Assembly: GCA_022605955.1 (NCBI GenBank)
Contig: JAKCOZ010000008.1
Location: 6,388,001-6,452,000, forward strand
Reading direction: 5' to 3'
Source: Rallus limicola
Taxonomy: Eukaryota > Chordata > Aves > Gruiformes > Rallidae
DNA: 64,000 nucleotides
In this document: in pieces, positions 1 to 12,640 of the stretch
Position numbering within the stretch: position 1 is the stretch's first letter
Layout of the letters: every line of letters starts with the position of its first letter
Program-made: the position numbers and the translations under genes
Notes under the pieces: model-generated
Database searches by the model: none
Told to the model about the DNA's origin: nothing
What the model saw: the letters and a program-made list of their open reading frames with translations, nothing else

Positions 1-1689
1 TTTTCAATGGGAAAACAAGTATTTACAACCTTAAGGTTAACACTAGCAGTAATTTTGAAAGACTGCCTTGAGGCTTCCTTCTTCTATCTACTGTAGAGCT
101 GATTTTCAACATTGCTTGGATGTCACTCCTTCTCTTTCCTTCACTTTTTAGAGGCTACTTATTCTCTGAAGTCTATTTGATCCATTCCCTTCATATCTGA
201 TGGTTTCTATGCACAAAGCTGCCAGCATACTGATGCTGTAGTATCTTCAGCAAACTCCTTGGACCTACCCTCCTTCCAACAGTAGCCTGGGGTTCAACAG
301 CCAGGCCTCCTCTGGCCCATCAAAAGGCAGGCTCTGCTAAAGGGATGGGAGGATGCAGCTGTTCCTCTTCCTATGGGACTTGCTGGGTGTGGGGAAGGCC
401 CAGCTTTGGGTCCCAGTTCTGCAGTATCCTGAGAACAGGGAAAGTAAAGTGGGGAAAAGCCCATCAGATTTCTGTAATGCTTGTCAAGTTGTGAGGGGTG
501 GGTAGGATATGAACACTTAAAGAGTGCCAGTGCCTAGTACTTCTGAGCTTCTTTAGGTAACAAGCCCAGGCTAAGATTTACAGTCCTATGTACAAATTAG
601 CCAGCCATTAGCTGTCTATGCTCTGTGTATCTTCTTTATAAAACATTTTTTCCTTCAAACTGTTCACTGTCAGTATCAGTAAATTCTAAACCACTGTTGA
701 GCTAGGTCCTACCAAGTTTGTCTCAGGCATGTCTCCCAGAAATTGATGGATACACACAAATTTATCTCGGGAGTCACCATGAAATAAACCTTATTATCAA
801 CAAATAATAAAAGCTTAGCAAATATTCTACCAAAGTACTTTGCTTTGGCAAACAAAACTTACAGTAAGAGCATTGTGGATTTAATAGGAAGTAGGTATTT
901 TTTTTCCCTATAAAGACTGTCATTGATTCTGTTACTCCTTGTCACTCAGCACCTGCAAGAATATTCAAGCTAATCTCAGTGAGCATGGTGGCAATATGGA
1001 TTTACAAACTAGGCAGCTTCTAGTTTTATGAGAAGCTTGGATTGCTGTGATGACTCTTAAAGGTTAGAGGAAAAATTAATGTGTTTTCCCAGGTTAAAAT
1101 TCACAACTTAAAAACTCACTACTAGTATCACTACTACACACAGAATATTTCAAGGTTCAGATGCAGGAATCTCCCTACTCCTGTGGCTTGAGGGATCCTA
1201 AGCTGCCACTTTAAGTTTTTATAAATTCTCAGAGTCTATCCAGGGCAGGGTTCCTACTTTTTTACTTTGTGAGGGAATCCCCACTTGTTCCTGAAAGAAT
1301 TGGATCTTTCCAAGTACAACACTGCCAATTATTATACTTTGTTAACTGGTCATGTCTCATCTCTCTATTGGTCTGGGATCTCTTGTAGTATCCCAGGCTT
1401 AGAGGTCTATAGAAATGACAACACATCACTTCACCTCTGTTCATTCACATGTATGACATGACTAGCTTTCTCTTGGCACTTACAGCTGAAATATGCAGTT
1501 AATAAATGTGTCAACAGCTTACAGCACTCAGGGAGTCTCTTAGAGTGACTAGGGAGGGGGATGTCAGGGAGGAAGTGCTAAGTAGCCTGGAGCTTTTTAT
1601 GTCATGTACAGGTCTGAATATGCAGTACCACCAATAAACCAAGAAAACTCCCAGCTACTAAAAAGTTGATCAATATTGAGGTGAAAGTG

Positions 1690-1797
1690 AATAGGGCTCT
1701 GGACTAAAAATCAAGAGACTTGAGTCCCTTGGTGTGGTATTGATGGGCTGTGTGACCAGCAGCAAATCACTTCAGCTCCCTGTCTATCTTCTTTATT
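1690..1797 (+). repeat. Ancient CORE-SINE (MIR / MIR1_Amn-like) remnant
   Basis: The stretch reads like a degraded tRNA-derived CORE-SINE in sense orientation. 'GGCTCTGGACTAAAAATC' followed by 'GAGACTTGAGTCCC' resembles the part of MIR where the tRNA-like head carries its B-box. 'GGGCTGTGTGACC' and 'GCAAATCACTTCAGCTCCCT' then match the most conserved core (tgtgacctt-gggcaagtcacttaacctctctg). Bird genomes keep such amniote-age SINEs only as old diverged copies, which fits. The assignment rests on remembered consensus motifs, not on an alignment. Confidence 0.6.
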
Positions 1798-4394
1798 ACC
1801 TTTTGTATTGTCCTGGCTTCTCTAATTCTATGAAGCAGAAAACTGATATGATATAAAGTTTCTAACAGAGGAGACTTGTGCATCTGTAAACAAGGAAAAG
1901 CTTGGTTTCTGAGGAAATAGTTGCTCTCCTTAATGCTAATTGTGTCGTTGTGAGGTAGGGAGCAATGGCTCTAGAGTAAATCTTTCTTTTCAGGTTGGTG
2001 AAAGAGCAATTAATGTTCATTTGGGGAGCACTAGTGAAAGGGAGTAAAGAAACATCTCAGTAGATTAATGTCACACAAGTGAAATAAATAGATTGTTTTT
2101 TGGCAAAGCATTTGCAGTCTAGCTGCCACTTCTCATAGCATTGCTTGCAGATACGGTCATTTTGAGTGACAATAATAGAAGCTGGCTCGAAAGAGGAGTA
2201 AGTTTTTAAGTGTTTGGAGTATGGAGGTTTAGTGACAACTTAGGTTTGCTGTAACATATCTGGAAATTTGCCCTTTCAACTCCATCTCTATAATTTAAAT
2301 TGCAGGATGAGTTGCTTAAGATCAGTGATATGTGAAAACAGAGCTATACTTACTCATCGAGTATATCACCACCATTCAGTGTCCTGCTTTCAGAGAGCTA
2401 AATTGTTAAAGGCCATATAGACCCTGGGCTGAATTCTTACCCTAGCAGAATTCAAGGCTAGATTTTCAGTGATGGGGATGTAATTAAGGGTGGGACCTAG
2501 TCCAGTTTTACCTGCAAATAATACATGCATTTTCTGGAGAATATAAGAGGGCCTGAAATTTTTTAGACGAGATGAACATACATGATGCTGTGTGAAGCTA
2601 GTTGGAACAGTAAGTGATGCAAATGAATTATGTAGCATTTAGGATATGGCAGTGTTGTTGTTTCAATAAATGAGGATAAAGAAGTTATTGCAGAATTGAT
2701 AGGGGTTGTGCTACTTGGAAAAAGCTTTACATTGATTTCTTTGCATCTTAAGATATTTTGTCTGTATTTTAATATTCCCTAGAAGGTTATATATTGGGCC
2801 TACAAAAGACGCTTATCCTGATCCTGAGCAGAACCTTTACCAGTGTTGACACTATGGCCTTAGTAAAACTATTCACATGAAATCCTTTAATTTTAAAAAC
2901 AACTAAGATCATTATGATGCCATGTTTATATAATAATTGCCTCACTGAGGGCTGTATTTATGGTATTGATGTATACAAGAAAACTATGCTTTAAATTATA
3001 TGTCCTGATCATTTAATCAGAACATCTGTTCCATATTCTGTGGCTAGAGACAGAGCACATGATGAAAAGATTAACTTTAAAAAACATACAGTACCATAAA
3101 AACTTGAATATTTAGCCTCAAAATGATAAAGAAAATTAAAGTTGGCTCTACAGCTAACGGTTTTGTAAGAGGATGTAATATTTATGTTACTTAGGTGAAA
3201 TTATGGTGCTGCAATAATCACTGAAGAATTTTGGTTTTAAAGTTTGTTTTCATGTAATATTTTATTCAATGTTTCATTCTTTGTGAAAGCCAAAGATGTT
3301 GTGGGAAGCCTGTTCAGAAGCAGGTTTGGTCCACAGTGGTTTGTATGCTTTTCTTTCCATCACAGTTCTTTAATTCCAGTCTCCCTTCTAAAATAATGAT
3401 GGATTAACCAGATGACATAGATCACTTGGTTGAAGTACCCTGTCTTTCTCTTTTTTCTTAGTGATACTATTTTTAATCCTCCTAATGTGTCTCCCATTAA
3501 TTCTTTATAATGTAAGTTTTGGAATTGTGATGTCATAAAATATATCAAATACCTTGAAGAAAACCCAGTAGTACAGTTTCAGCATAATTGCCTCTGTCAA
3601 ACATTACCCTGTCAAACTTTGTTTAACGAAATCTATGTTCCTTGAAAAGCTATCAGGTATTAATTACATTGCTAGCCAGTATTTTATAGGAAGAATCCTG
3701 GTTTTATTGTGCCAATATTTTATTTGGGACTGATGTCAGGATAACTTACGTACAGACCCTTGGTTTTCTGTCCTCGTCTTTTTGTAGCACAGAACAAACT
3801 TATCAGTTATCCAATGTTCCAAAGTTTCCAAAGTTTTCAGAAAAGTGAGAACTACCACAATTAGGAAATTTTCTGTGAGTTCTTTTAAAGACTTTTGTGT
3901 ACATCTTCCAGGGCTTGTAACTTGATAACACGTTTTCTTTGTAGAGGCTTCCTCACATTTCCCTTTGGTCAATCCAAGAGGTTTTTACATGATGCTACTC
4001 TTTGTTTCAAATTAAATGAGAATGTCTTTGAAGTAGGAACTGTCTGAAGTGTCAGGGATCTCTGAACTCCTTTGTAATGCAGAAATCAAGGTAACAAACA
4101 GAATAAGCCAGTTGTGTAAATGGTCAATGTTAAGGACTAGGTATTATTTTCTTATGTAAACTTTTTGACCTTTGGTAACAAAAATGTCAAAACAAGTGTA
4201 TGTTTATTATTATTATTTACATTTGAGCTGTCAGTGAAAAAAATCATTGTTATGTTGTGTGGCCAACTGTCACATTATTCAGCCTGACAAGCTATTGATT
4301 GGAATGAGGCTTCCATTTATTAATGTGATTACTTTTAAAGCCTGTATTTATGCTCAGCACTTGCATGGCATTTTGATGTAATATAGTATCTAAG

Positions 4395-4565
4395 AATCTC
4401 CATGCATTTTGCAAGCATACATTTAATTTATGCACTTCAGAAGTTAACTACTGAGTCCAATATAGAGATGAAAGCCCAAGTTCAGTGAGAGGTATAATTA
4501 CTGTCCAGTAAAGTCTGCCTTTTGAAGAGGTCTAACTCTGAGTCTTCTGTTCTGATCATTTGAAT
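4395..4565 (-). repeat. Possible second CORE-SINE remnant, antisense
   Basis: Read on the minus strand this resembles a very diverged MIR-type SINE. The + strand order is a 'TTTTGCAAGCATACATTTAAT' block (compare ctttacaaacattatctaatt), a central 'ATAGAGATGAAAGCCCAAG' block (compare acagatgaggaaactgaggc), and 'GGTCTAACTCTGAGTCTTCTG' at the end (compare caggtcttctgagtcccag). Similarity is patchy and could partly be chance. Confidence 0.35.
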
Positions 4566-6580
4566 AAATTTTCTTCTAACTTGAGAACAAGGGCTTTAAT
4601 TTATGTCATTCATAGTATTTGGTATTCCAAATGCTGTTTCACGCTGTGTGTGTGACTTGCAAGAGAGCCCTAGACTGTGTATTTTACTCAGGGTCCTGGT
4701 AGCAATTTTAAGGAAAAATTCTTTATTTGGGTGAAATGTTTTTGGTAGGATTAGTTAGTGAGGCATGATGCTATAAATCCTGTTGGCCAAATGTGCATGG
4801 CATGTAGAAGAGTAGAAAACTGGGAAGGAGTTACATTCTGATTCTGCTGTCTGGGTTTGCCTGGCATATTAGTCTCACCTACAGACAAAAATGCATTCTT
4901 CAGAGTACCGTTCAAGCAGGACAAATGAATGGAGCTATTTGTTGACAGCTGGTTGATGTCTTTGGGTTATACCTGCCATTCCTCATGCTCAGGTTTACTC
5001 ATAATTGCCGAGAGCTCTTTGGCCAGACAGCTTTATTTTGTCTATAATGTTGCTTTGCACTGTGATACAACATCATTGGGGATTTTCAGTGCTAGGGTAC
5101 CTGAAAGAATACATGCAAAAACCCTGGAAATAAGTTGCAGAGGTTGTAATGTTCTGTATTAGCCAGTAACCTGAAACCAAAATAACTTTCTACAAAGTGT
5201 TATCCCTTTTTATTAAAAATTAATATTTGAAATCTTTCTCTTCATAAGAAGTTGTTATTAATTCCACACTTCACAATCTAATTTTCCTTCCTAAACAACA
5301 GCTCCAGCTATCCTGTCCATCAGTCCCTCCCCAATTCCAAGCCATGATCCTAAAATAGCTTTGTAACTCTTCAAACGAGGCTTCATTAATTTTACAGAAC
5401 ATACCAGAGGACATTCACTGGTGTTGTATATCTAGAGCTTCCGTGGAGTCAATTAAAATACAGCTACATTTTTCTGAATAAGCCAAGCATATTTTTTATG
5501 ATAACATAACCTTTTTTTCAGTCGTGTTTACTTCCCACTTCATAAAATTCAGGGATCTGTAATGAATTTCTCAGACATTACTGAGGATTAGTAAAGTTCT
5601 TTTGTGTTTCCTTTAGGCTTAATTTCGAACTTTCCTTATGCCTTCTACATTTTTATACCAAAATATTTTCATTTGATGAAATATAAATCTCTTACATGGG
5701 TTTTTAATAACAAGAATCAGCACTCAATCTAATCTTATTAGAAATAGTGGGAAATTTGGAACCTTTGTTTATAAAAAAATCAAGGCTTCTGTAGTTATGT
5801 ATTTCTTGCTAATTGTGCAGGCATTCATACAAAGAGATTAAGAACCCTTTTCATAAGAGTCACAATTAATTTTATAATATTTTTTCCCCTTCAGTTGAGG
5901 TGTAGCTGGTTATTTTTCTTATAAAATTTTATAAATGAAATAAGTGTTAGAAGAAAAAAAAAAACATCCCACAATGTTTTAAATGTTCTACAAATGTACC
6001 TATTTAGCTTTAACCCTTCTTTGCTAAAATTCAGCTAATGTGGCAATCTTGTGTTCTGTGGTGCAGCACTAATCAGACATGACATAGAGTGTCTTCTGAT
6101 ATAGTATGTATCTGTTGCTCCAGTTATCAGAGGTGCTGAATAGTACAGAAGTTTTGCTAGTCACTTGAAAGGAGATAAGAAAATATGGTGCCCAGCAAAA
6201 GGATTATTTTGCTTCCAGCCAAAAAACCCTCCAACTTTGGTGTATGGTCCTTTCCATTGTGAATATGTTTTGACCTTAAAGTGCTGTCTAGATGAGAGTG
6301 GTTTTACATTCAAGACATTACTTCCTTCACAGCAATCCCATTGGATATGTTTTTGCCACAGAAAATGTTTCCATTTTAATGAAGTCGTGTTTTTGAACGA
6401 GATAAACATGGTATGGGGCATAAATCATAGAATCACTGGTGGATTTGAAGCTCTTGAAGCAAACTAACAAAACTAGATGAGTGCAATTCTTAGTCTTGTT
6501 GGTGTATTGTAATTAAGATATTCTAGGGCTTTGACATGTTGGTTTTCTCTACAGATGTTGTATTAAATACTCAACATGTT

Positions 6581-6610
6581 TACTAACTGTTAATGCCTTT
6601 GTTGTTGCAG
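6581..6610 (+). promoter_or_regulatory. DPP10: Branch point and 3' splice site of DPP10 exon A
   Basis: A perfect TACTAAC box lies at 6581-6587, with the predicted branch adenosine at 6586, 25 nt before the exon. A pyrimidine-rich stretch ending TTGTTGTTGCAG follows. Vertebrate branch sites are usually degenerate, so a full TACTAAC match is notable. A second acceptor-like TTTTCTCTACAG ends at 6554. Using it in the expected phase would run into a TAA at the TACTAA itself, so it is judged a decoy. Confidence 0.75.
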
Positions 6611-6705
6611 ATACATCAGTGGTGTATAAAAACGGGAATGGACATGTTGTTGAACTGAATGTAGAAACAAATACAACAACATTATTATTGGAAAATACAA
6701 CTTTT
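6611..6705 (+). CDS. DPP10: DPP10 coding exon A (extracellular propeller start)
   Basis: DPP10 is a single-pass type II membrane protein of the DPP4 family that has lost peptidase activity. It binds Kv4 channels and speeds their gating. This 95-bp exon begins in phase 1: AT completes a codon begun with the last base of the upstream exon, Asp if that base is G. Thirty-one codons follow, with pieces TSVVYKNGNGHVVELNVETN and TTTLLLENTTF. From memory this matches human DPP10 (DTDVVYKSENGHVIKLNIET, then NATTLLLENTTF) far better than DPP6, whose equivalent ends in TSTVLIEGKK. Two N-glycosylation sequons, N-T-T at codon 6670-6672 and N-T-T at 6694-6696, correspond to human N111 and N119 as I recall them. 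The exon is bounded by CAG and a perfect GTAAGT donor and ends in phase 0. Skipping this exon would shift the frame. Only a small internal part of the protein, which is about 790 residues long, is encoded here. Confidence 0.93.
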
Positions 6706-9399
6706 GTAAGTAATATATATTATTTACTTATCTTTTAGTTGGAAGTCTGCTCACATTTTTTCCTGCAACAGGAGTCAGAAAGTACAGTATTTAAAGGTTA
6801 CAGAAAATAATTTATATAGCCCAGGCTAGATTATATATAAATGGAAAGTATAATCCATTTCTCTGCCAGGGCACAACTTCTGGCTGAAGTTGTTCGTTGT
6901 TATATTCAACCTACATGTAAATAACTGAGATTTTGGAGGATATGTTGTTGTCTGTAGTCCATGCTTTGCTCAGTCCATTTGAAGGATTATATCTGGCATG
7001 TGTGCTGGTGAATCTACCTTATGTCTATTACAATAAGAGATTTCATGAAATGGGGGAATGCTACTCAAACTGGTGAGAGCTTTTTACAATAAGAAAAGAG
7101 GGAAAGTGTTCCAAGATCATAGGATGATTTTCCTTTAAGCGATTAAATATGCAAAGAAAAATGTATTTTCTAGTTGTGTTAAACTCTGCTTTACTTGGTC
7201 CTCTGTGCTTTAATGGCAAACTAGATGGTTGGGCATTACCTCTTGACTAGTAAACAGTATATACACGAGGGGTTTGCTTATATTTCTGACTAGCAGTAAT
7301 TGCCTAGAAATACTTTAATGCCTTAGTCTACATTTTCTTTTGCTTTTCTTGGTGCTGTTATTCTCAGTGATACCACTTACACACTACCCCGTCATTCTCT
7401 TTTATCAGGGGTTTGCAGCATAAATGCCTGGCTTGTCAATCTTTTCTCCATACAGACCACTGGCTGTTATTGTTAATCCCTGTATTTTTAATTTAGTAAA
7501 ATCCTGCACCTGCAGACCCAAAAGGATGACTCATTTTCATCAGCAGGCTTTGGCAAAGGCTGATTTTATTCCTGGTCTTTTCCTGGCCTTTGCTGATACA
7601 GATTCCTCCTTTCAAAGCATAAAGCTCCTGGTGACCTTTTCTTCTGACTACTTGAACAAGAAAGAGGAGAGTAGAAAGAAGTTCAGGACAAGGAACTTTA
7701 TGCTGACTTCCTGGGTCAATGTAAAGATGAAAGAGAAGGGAGGAGAGATCTGTATTTTGAGGATGTGTGTGTGAAGCTCCCTTTCTGTAAGCTGCACCTT
7801 TCCATATGTTGGGATGTTCCTCAGGATACATCTTAGCCCTAAAAAGGTTGGCAGACACAATTAAAAGTGTGTGAAAAGGTGAATTTCTGCAAAGTACAAA
7901 TGACAAAGTATTGCAGAACCTTTTTTCTTCTTATCTGAGAATGTGTGTGAGCTGGCTGGCTAAGTAGAGGATTAGCTGTGGAGGCCAATGTATTGCCTTT
8001 AATGTGGAGCTTGAATGCAAGCAGCTGCTTGGACATCCCTGGCTATAAGACTTGACTGTAATGATAAGACTTGAGTTTCCTCACAGACAAATTTGTACGC
8101 TTTTGGCTGCAAGTATTTGGCTCATGCAATGTCAAATCTAATGGCAGCATGACAAGCTATTCAGGCCATTGTGCTAAATCAGTCTTGCCAAGTAATGATG
8201 GATCAGTATGGACAAGCTGCTTCACACTGCGAGCGTTGCCTGTTTTCACAAAATTGCTCATCTCTGTGCTTTATATGGAACTGATTTATCCTTAAGTCAC
8301 ACAGTATGAGAGTGTAGATATCTACTCTTAATTAGAAATGTGAGAAGCTGATCCAAAATGGATAATATTCAAGGAACCATTTATCAATTATGTACAGAAC
8401 AGAGACAATTAAAAACATGAGTGTTTTTTTTTTCCTGCAAAGCTCCTCTCTGTACACAGTTATAACCTGAAAGTGTTAGAAGTAACCAAAGTGAATTACA
8501 GCAATGATTATTCATATGGAAGTAGAATAAAACACTGAAAGCAGAGCAGAAGACTCAGTGGGTCCACTGGTGTAGTTTGGCAGGGAGTATTGGGAAATGT
8601 TGCTGTGCTGAGTTGTCTGTTGACAAGGTGGCCAGCAGTCCTAACAGGAGATCATAACGTTACGGAGGCAGACTGTATGGCTGAAATCAAAAGCTGTCCT
8701 GTTCTTCTAAGCTCCACTGTCCCCAAATTCAAACAGCTAAATGTACTCTTCCAAAGTTAGACACCTGGATCGTTAATCAAACATTTTCCTCGCTCAATGT
8801 CACATCTGCTTAATCACTGGTGCATAATTAGAATGGTTCTGGTTTAATGACTCTGCAGAGATGTCTTGTATTAATAAAAAATACAGCACAGATCCAACAC
8901 AGTCAGTGGCAGTGCAAGTTCCCTCATTCTTCCCTATCAAAGGGTTTTAGTCATGGAAGAGTCACCTTCCGATGGGAGTTACTAGACTGTTTTCAATCTG
9001 CATCCCCTCTCCTGTTTGCCTCTGCTCAAACAGCCCGCAGAAGTAGCAGGTTTTTCTAATTAATGTTGATAATTGCCCATTGAAAATTGAACTGCGTGAT
9101 AAACTCATAGCACAGAGGCAAGGGGCTTGTAATGGCTCTTTGTCACTACTGATTGGGTTCTATTTGAACCAGCAACTCAGAAGAGATTTGCTTTTTCCCT
9201 CATGACTAAGGCCCTGGGGCAGTCTTCCACTGTGTGCAGATCACCATCTCTTCTCATGCATCTTAGAGACTGCCATTTTTGTGCAAAGTACATTTCCTTT
9301 ATCCCTCTTGGCGTCCTTATTGTCTATAAGTCAGATAGCCCTACTGAAGAGCTGCTGTGCTTACTATGTATGTGTATCAGCGAAAAGTAGACTGCGGGT

Positions 9400-9613
9400 T
9401 TTTAAAAAGCAGGCTCCCCAGCCTGTTTAAAAACAGGCTCCCCGGGAAATCAGTTACAGCACCAAGCTTGGCTGAGTTCAAGAAGCATCTGGGTGATGCA
9501 CTCAATCCCATGCTGTGGCTTGGCTGGCACTGTGTGGAGCCAGGAGTTGGACTCGATGATACTTATGGGTCCCTTCCAACACAGAAGATTCTATGATTCT
9601 ATAGTTCTATGAT
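9400..9613 (+). mobile_element. CR1 LINE 3' end, 5'-truncated
   Basis: Typical avian CR1 tail in sense orientation: 'GCTGAGTTCAAGAAGCATCT', 'GGAGTTGGACTCGATGAT', 'TTATGGGTCCCTTCCAAC', ending in ATTCTATGATTCTATAG, the CR1 3'-terminal short repeat. Only the last ~200 bp remain; CR1 copies are normally 5'-truncated. A 25-bp-period duplication of 'CAGGCTCCCC' (9401-9419 and 9426-9443, one base indel) at the 5' edge looks local. It is dead as a mobile element. Confidence 0.93.
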
Positions 9614-11490
9614 GCTACATGTATAAAAGATTTCAACCCTTTAAAATACCTTTTAAAATAATTATGCACCTGGAAAGAAGAAAGTCTAGTGTTTTGTCAT
9701 TCTAAGATGTCCATTTCTCTTCAATAGGGATGTAACTATCCAAACTTCCTGAAGTATTTTTTCTTAGTTTCATGAGGTGTTCAGAAGTAGAAGGAATTAC
9801 TGCACTTCGTTTGTCCTTTTCAAATGGAATCTTTTTCTACAATCAATTAGAAAACAATCTGGCCTTTATATAATAAAACCATCAGCAAAGCAATATTATG
9901 GATAACAAGTGCAGTAAGAAGTGAAAAGTATAGCTTGAAAAGCACAAAAAATATCTGTTAGCATCTCTAGATATCCTAATTTAAAGGCATTTTCTAATAC
10001 ATATTTGTCCTTTGAATGTATTTGTGTAGTGCATCCTGTTTAAGCTGTCCAATAAATAGTTAACGTTCTGAGCCAGCGGCATATAAATGTTAACAGCTGG
10101 AGGCAGAGCAAGTCTTCTATTAAATGGAGCCAAAAAAACCCCTAGACATTAATCACTGTGTGGCATCCTGATGTTTGTGATGCTGCCTCGATATGTGATT
10201 ACAATATGTTCTCTATCATCTATCTGTGGTGCCCATCACCATAATCGTAAGTGACATGCCAACCAGTGTTTCGGCACTTAGTAATATTTTATTACACATT
10301 AGAGTTCCAAAATAAGTAACATTATGGCACATTTATCTAAGTAATTTCAGTGTTTAATAAGCACTTTATTCATTCCTTTTGACATCAATTGTTGTGTAAA
10401 GTCACTAAGAACAGGTTACAGGTTCACACCCAACCCAGCCACAAGATCTGGCTAAACTGGCAAGGAGAGCATGGAGGACTACACGGATTCTTTTGCTGAG
10501 GGGAGCTTGTCCATCTGGTCCCTTATCCTGCTTCTAGCTCAGCCTCTCTAGTCTGTTTTACAGTCCTTAAACCCAAACCAAAATGAAGAAAGAAAACATG
10601 GAGATGAGTGAAAGTGTTTGTAGGGGCTGCATGTTCTTTTATGGTACTTTCCAAATCTGTTGAATCCTCTGAAAGAAACCTTTAGAATTTTTACCTTCAT
10701 TTCTTAAAAAAAGCTGTAGCAGTTATGAAAGTGTTAAGACTGTTATCTCTTAGCCCTCAGTTCCCTGCTTTTGTGGTGGATGTATGCAAAATAATTCGGA
10801 TACCATGTATACATCCTAACAGACACCCAGTCTGGGATCTGCATGAGGGATGAAATCTAGCATGACTCCATAAGCCTTGTGGGTGTAGATGGTGGGGTAG
10901 ATTTTGAATTATCAAGTAAAAGGCTATTGATTTTTTTGCAGTGCCTGATGATACAAATGTAATTCTGTTGAGTTTGGAAACTCTAGAATAGGGTCTTGTA
11001 TTTATGACAGCTTCCCACCAACTGTGTGCTTTGGACTCTTCTAAAACCCAGCACTTCCTGACTTGGTCTGCTCCTTAACTTCAGTGCCTTTCCACACCTC
11101 AAGGGAAAACTGCACAGCAAACAAATCTCCCTAAGTTGCAAAACTGTTTCCAGAGGCTTGCCAGGAGCATACCCTAGAGTATGCTGCATTGTTGTATTAC
11201 TGTGGACCATTTTTTACACAAGGATGGAGAGAGAAGGATTACTTCTTGCTGCCTGCTAATTAGGGGATGGCGTCAGAAGGGTGAACAGAGCCAGAGTAGT
11301 CTTGGCTCATGAATCATGATTAGGCTGTGTCAGCCCAGCTGTAAAAACCCTGTGGAGGCCTTGCAGCCAAAAGCAGCCAACGAGAGCTCCAGTCCGAGCA
11401 GAGGTTTTGTGGGGACTGCTTTGTGCTGCTTCACAGAGCGTTGCTCATCAACAACCCTTCTTGGGGATTCTTTTATTTATTTATTTTTGT

Positions 11491-11511
11491 GTGTGTGGGG
11501 GGGGGGGGGGG
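11491..11511. repeat. GT run followed by a 15-nt G homopolymer
   Basis: GTGTGT runs directly into fifteen G (11497-11511), preceded by TTTATTTATTTATTTTT. It is a simple low-complexity tract that can form G-quadruplexes and is prone to slippage and sequencing error. No functional role is visible. Confidence 0.9.
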
Positions 11512-12640
11512 CGGAAGTTGTGTTCCCCACCACCACACCCTCTTCCTCTTTTGACAGGAAACTCTTAATGCAATTGTAGTTCCTTTGTTGATTAATATGG
11601 ATTTAATTGCAAGAGTAGTTTTACATGTTTATATTATAAGACCCTTGCGTAAGAGATTAATGGAAGGGTGAATAATGGTAAATACATTAAAGAACATTAT
11701 ATAACCACATAAATATTAGTAATTGTTGCAACACTGGACATTTTAATGACCCACGCATGTTGTAAATAGGTGGTTCTGAAAACTACAACATTCTCTCTTC
11801 TCTCCCATGATCCCCTGAATGTTAAACAACCCCCTCAGAAAAACCCTTTCAGTAGAGAGGTTTTTATGAGTTTGGGTTTATTGTTGCAGTGCACCACTGT
11901 GCACAGAGATGGGAAAGCCTGACAGATGGAAGAGTTTGCAGTCACTGGGATTTGGTGGTGGCTATTGGTTTTTGTCCAAGCGAAAGAGATTTCAACGAAC
12001 AAAATGCAGGGGACCGTACTCCAGACTGTCAAGTTAGGGAAGCTGTGTGGGATACTTCTAAGTAATAGTCCTGATAAGAACATCCCTTGATATAGAAAAT
12101 AGTTAAGGGCTAACTATACTAAAGATGGGCAATGGTGGTGAGAATCTTTTATGGTTTACTGATTAGAGGTCATTTTCTACTAGGTAGGCAACAGTACAAG
12201 GCCTCCTGTGGGCTGCACAGGTCTGCTTGTTCCTGTCTTGTAAGCTACAGTCACCTCCTCGTGTGTGTGCAGGTATCTTGGAACTGCGTGAAGAGTTCCA
12301 GGTGGTTTTGCAGGATTTGGTGACACAAGAAATAATGCATTAAGAAATGTAACCTTGGAAAGCCATTTTCTTAATAACAAGCCAACCCTCCCCTGTTTTT
12401 ACTGCTGCAAGGCCTGCGCTTCTGCTTGGCTTCACTCTCAGCTGCTCACCTAGCCTCCCCCTGCTCCATTTTCTCCTTTCAGTTGCAGCAGTGGTAATGG
12501 ATGGAGAATCCCATTTTTCCCTTGATTGTTGGTACCACCAGAGAAAATGGCTCCATGCCTAATGCCTTCTTATTTTCCAGCTAGTATTTGGTCAACGCCA
12601 GTCTGATCAATTGAGCTGAATACCTTTGTATGCTAGTTAT

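Larger units (their letters stand above)
1..6610 (+). other. DPP10: 3' part of a DPP10 intron (upstream of exon A)
   Basis: Non-coding, AT-rich sequence that ends at the splice acceptor of exon A. It holds one recognisable ancient SINE (about 1.69-1.80 kb) and a weaker antisense one (about 4.40-4.56 kb). The remainder is unique sequence in which I see no exon, RNA gene or young repeat. The scattered open frames have no family resemblance. The upstream exon and the intron start lie outside the window, so total intron length is unknown. Confidence 0.8.
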
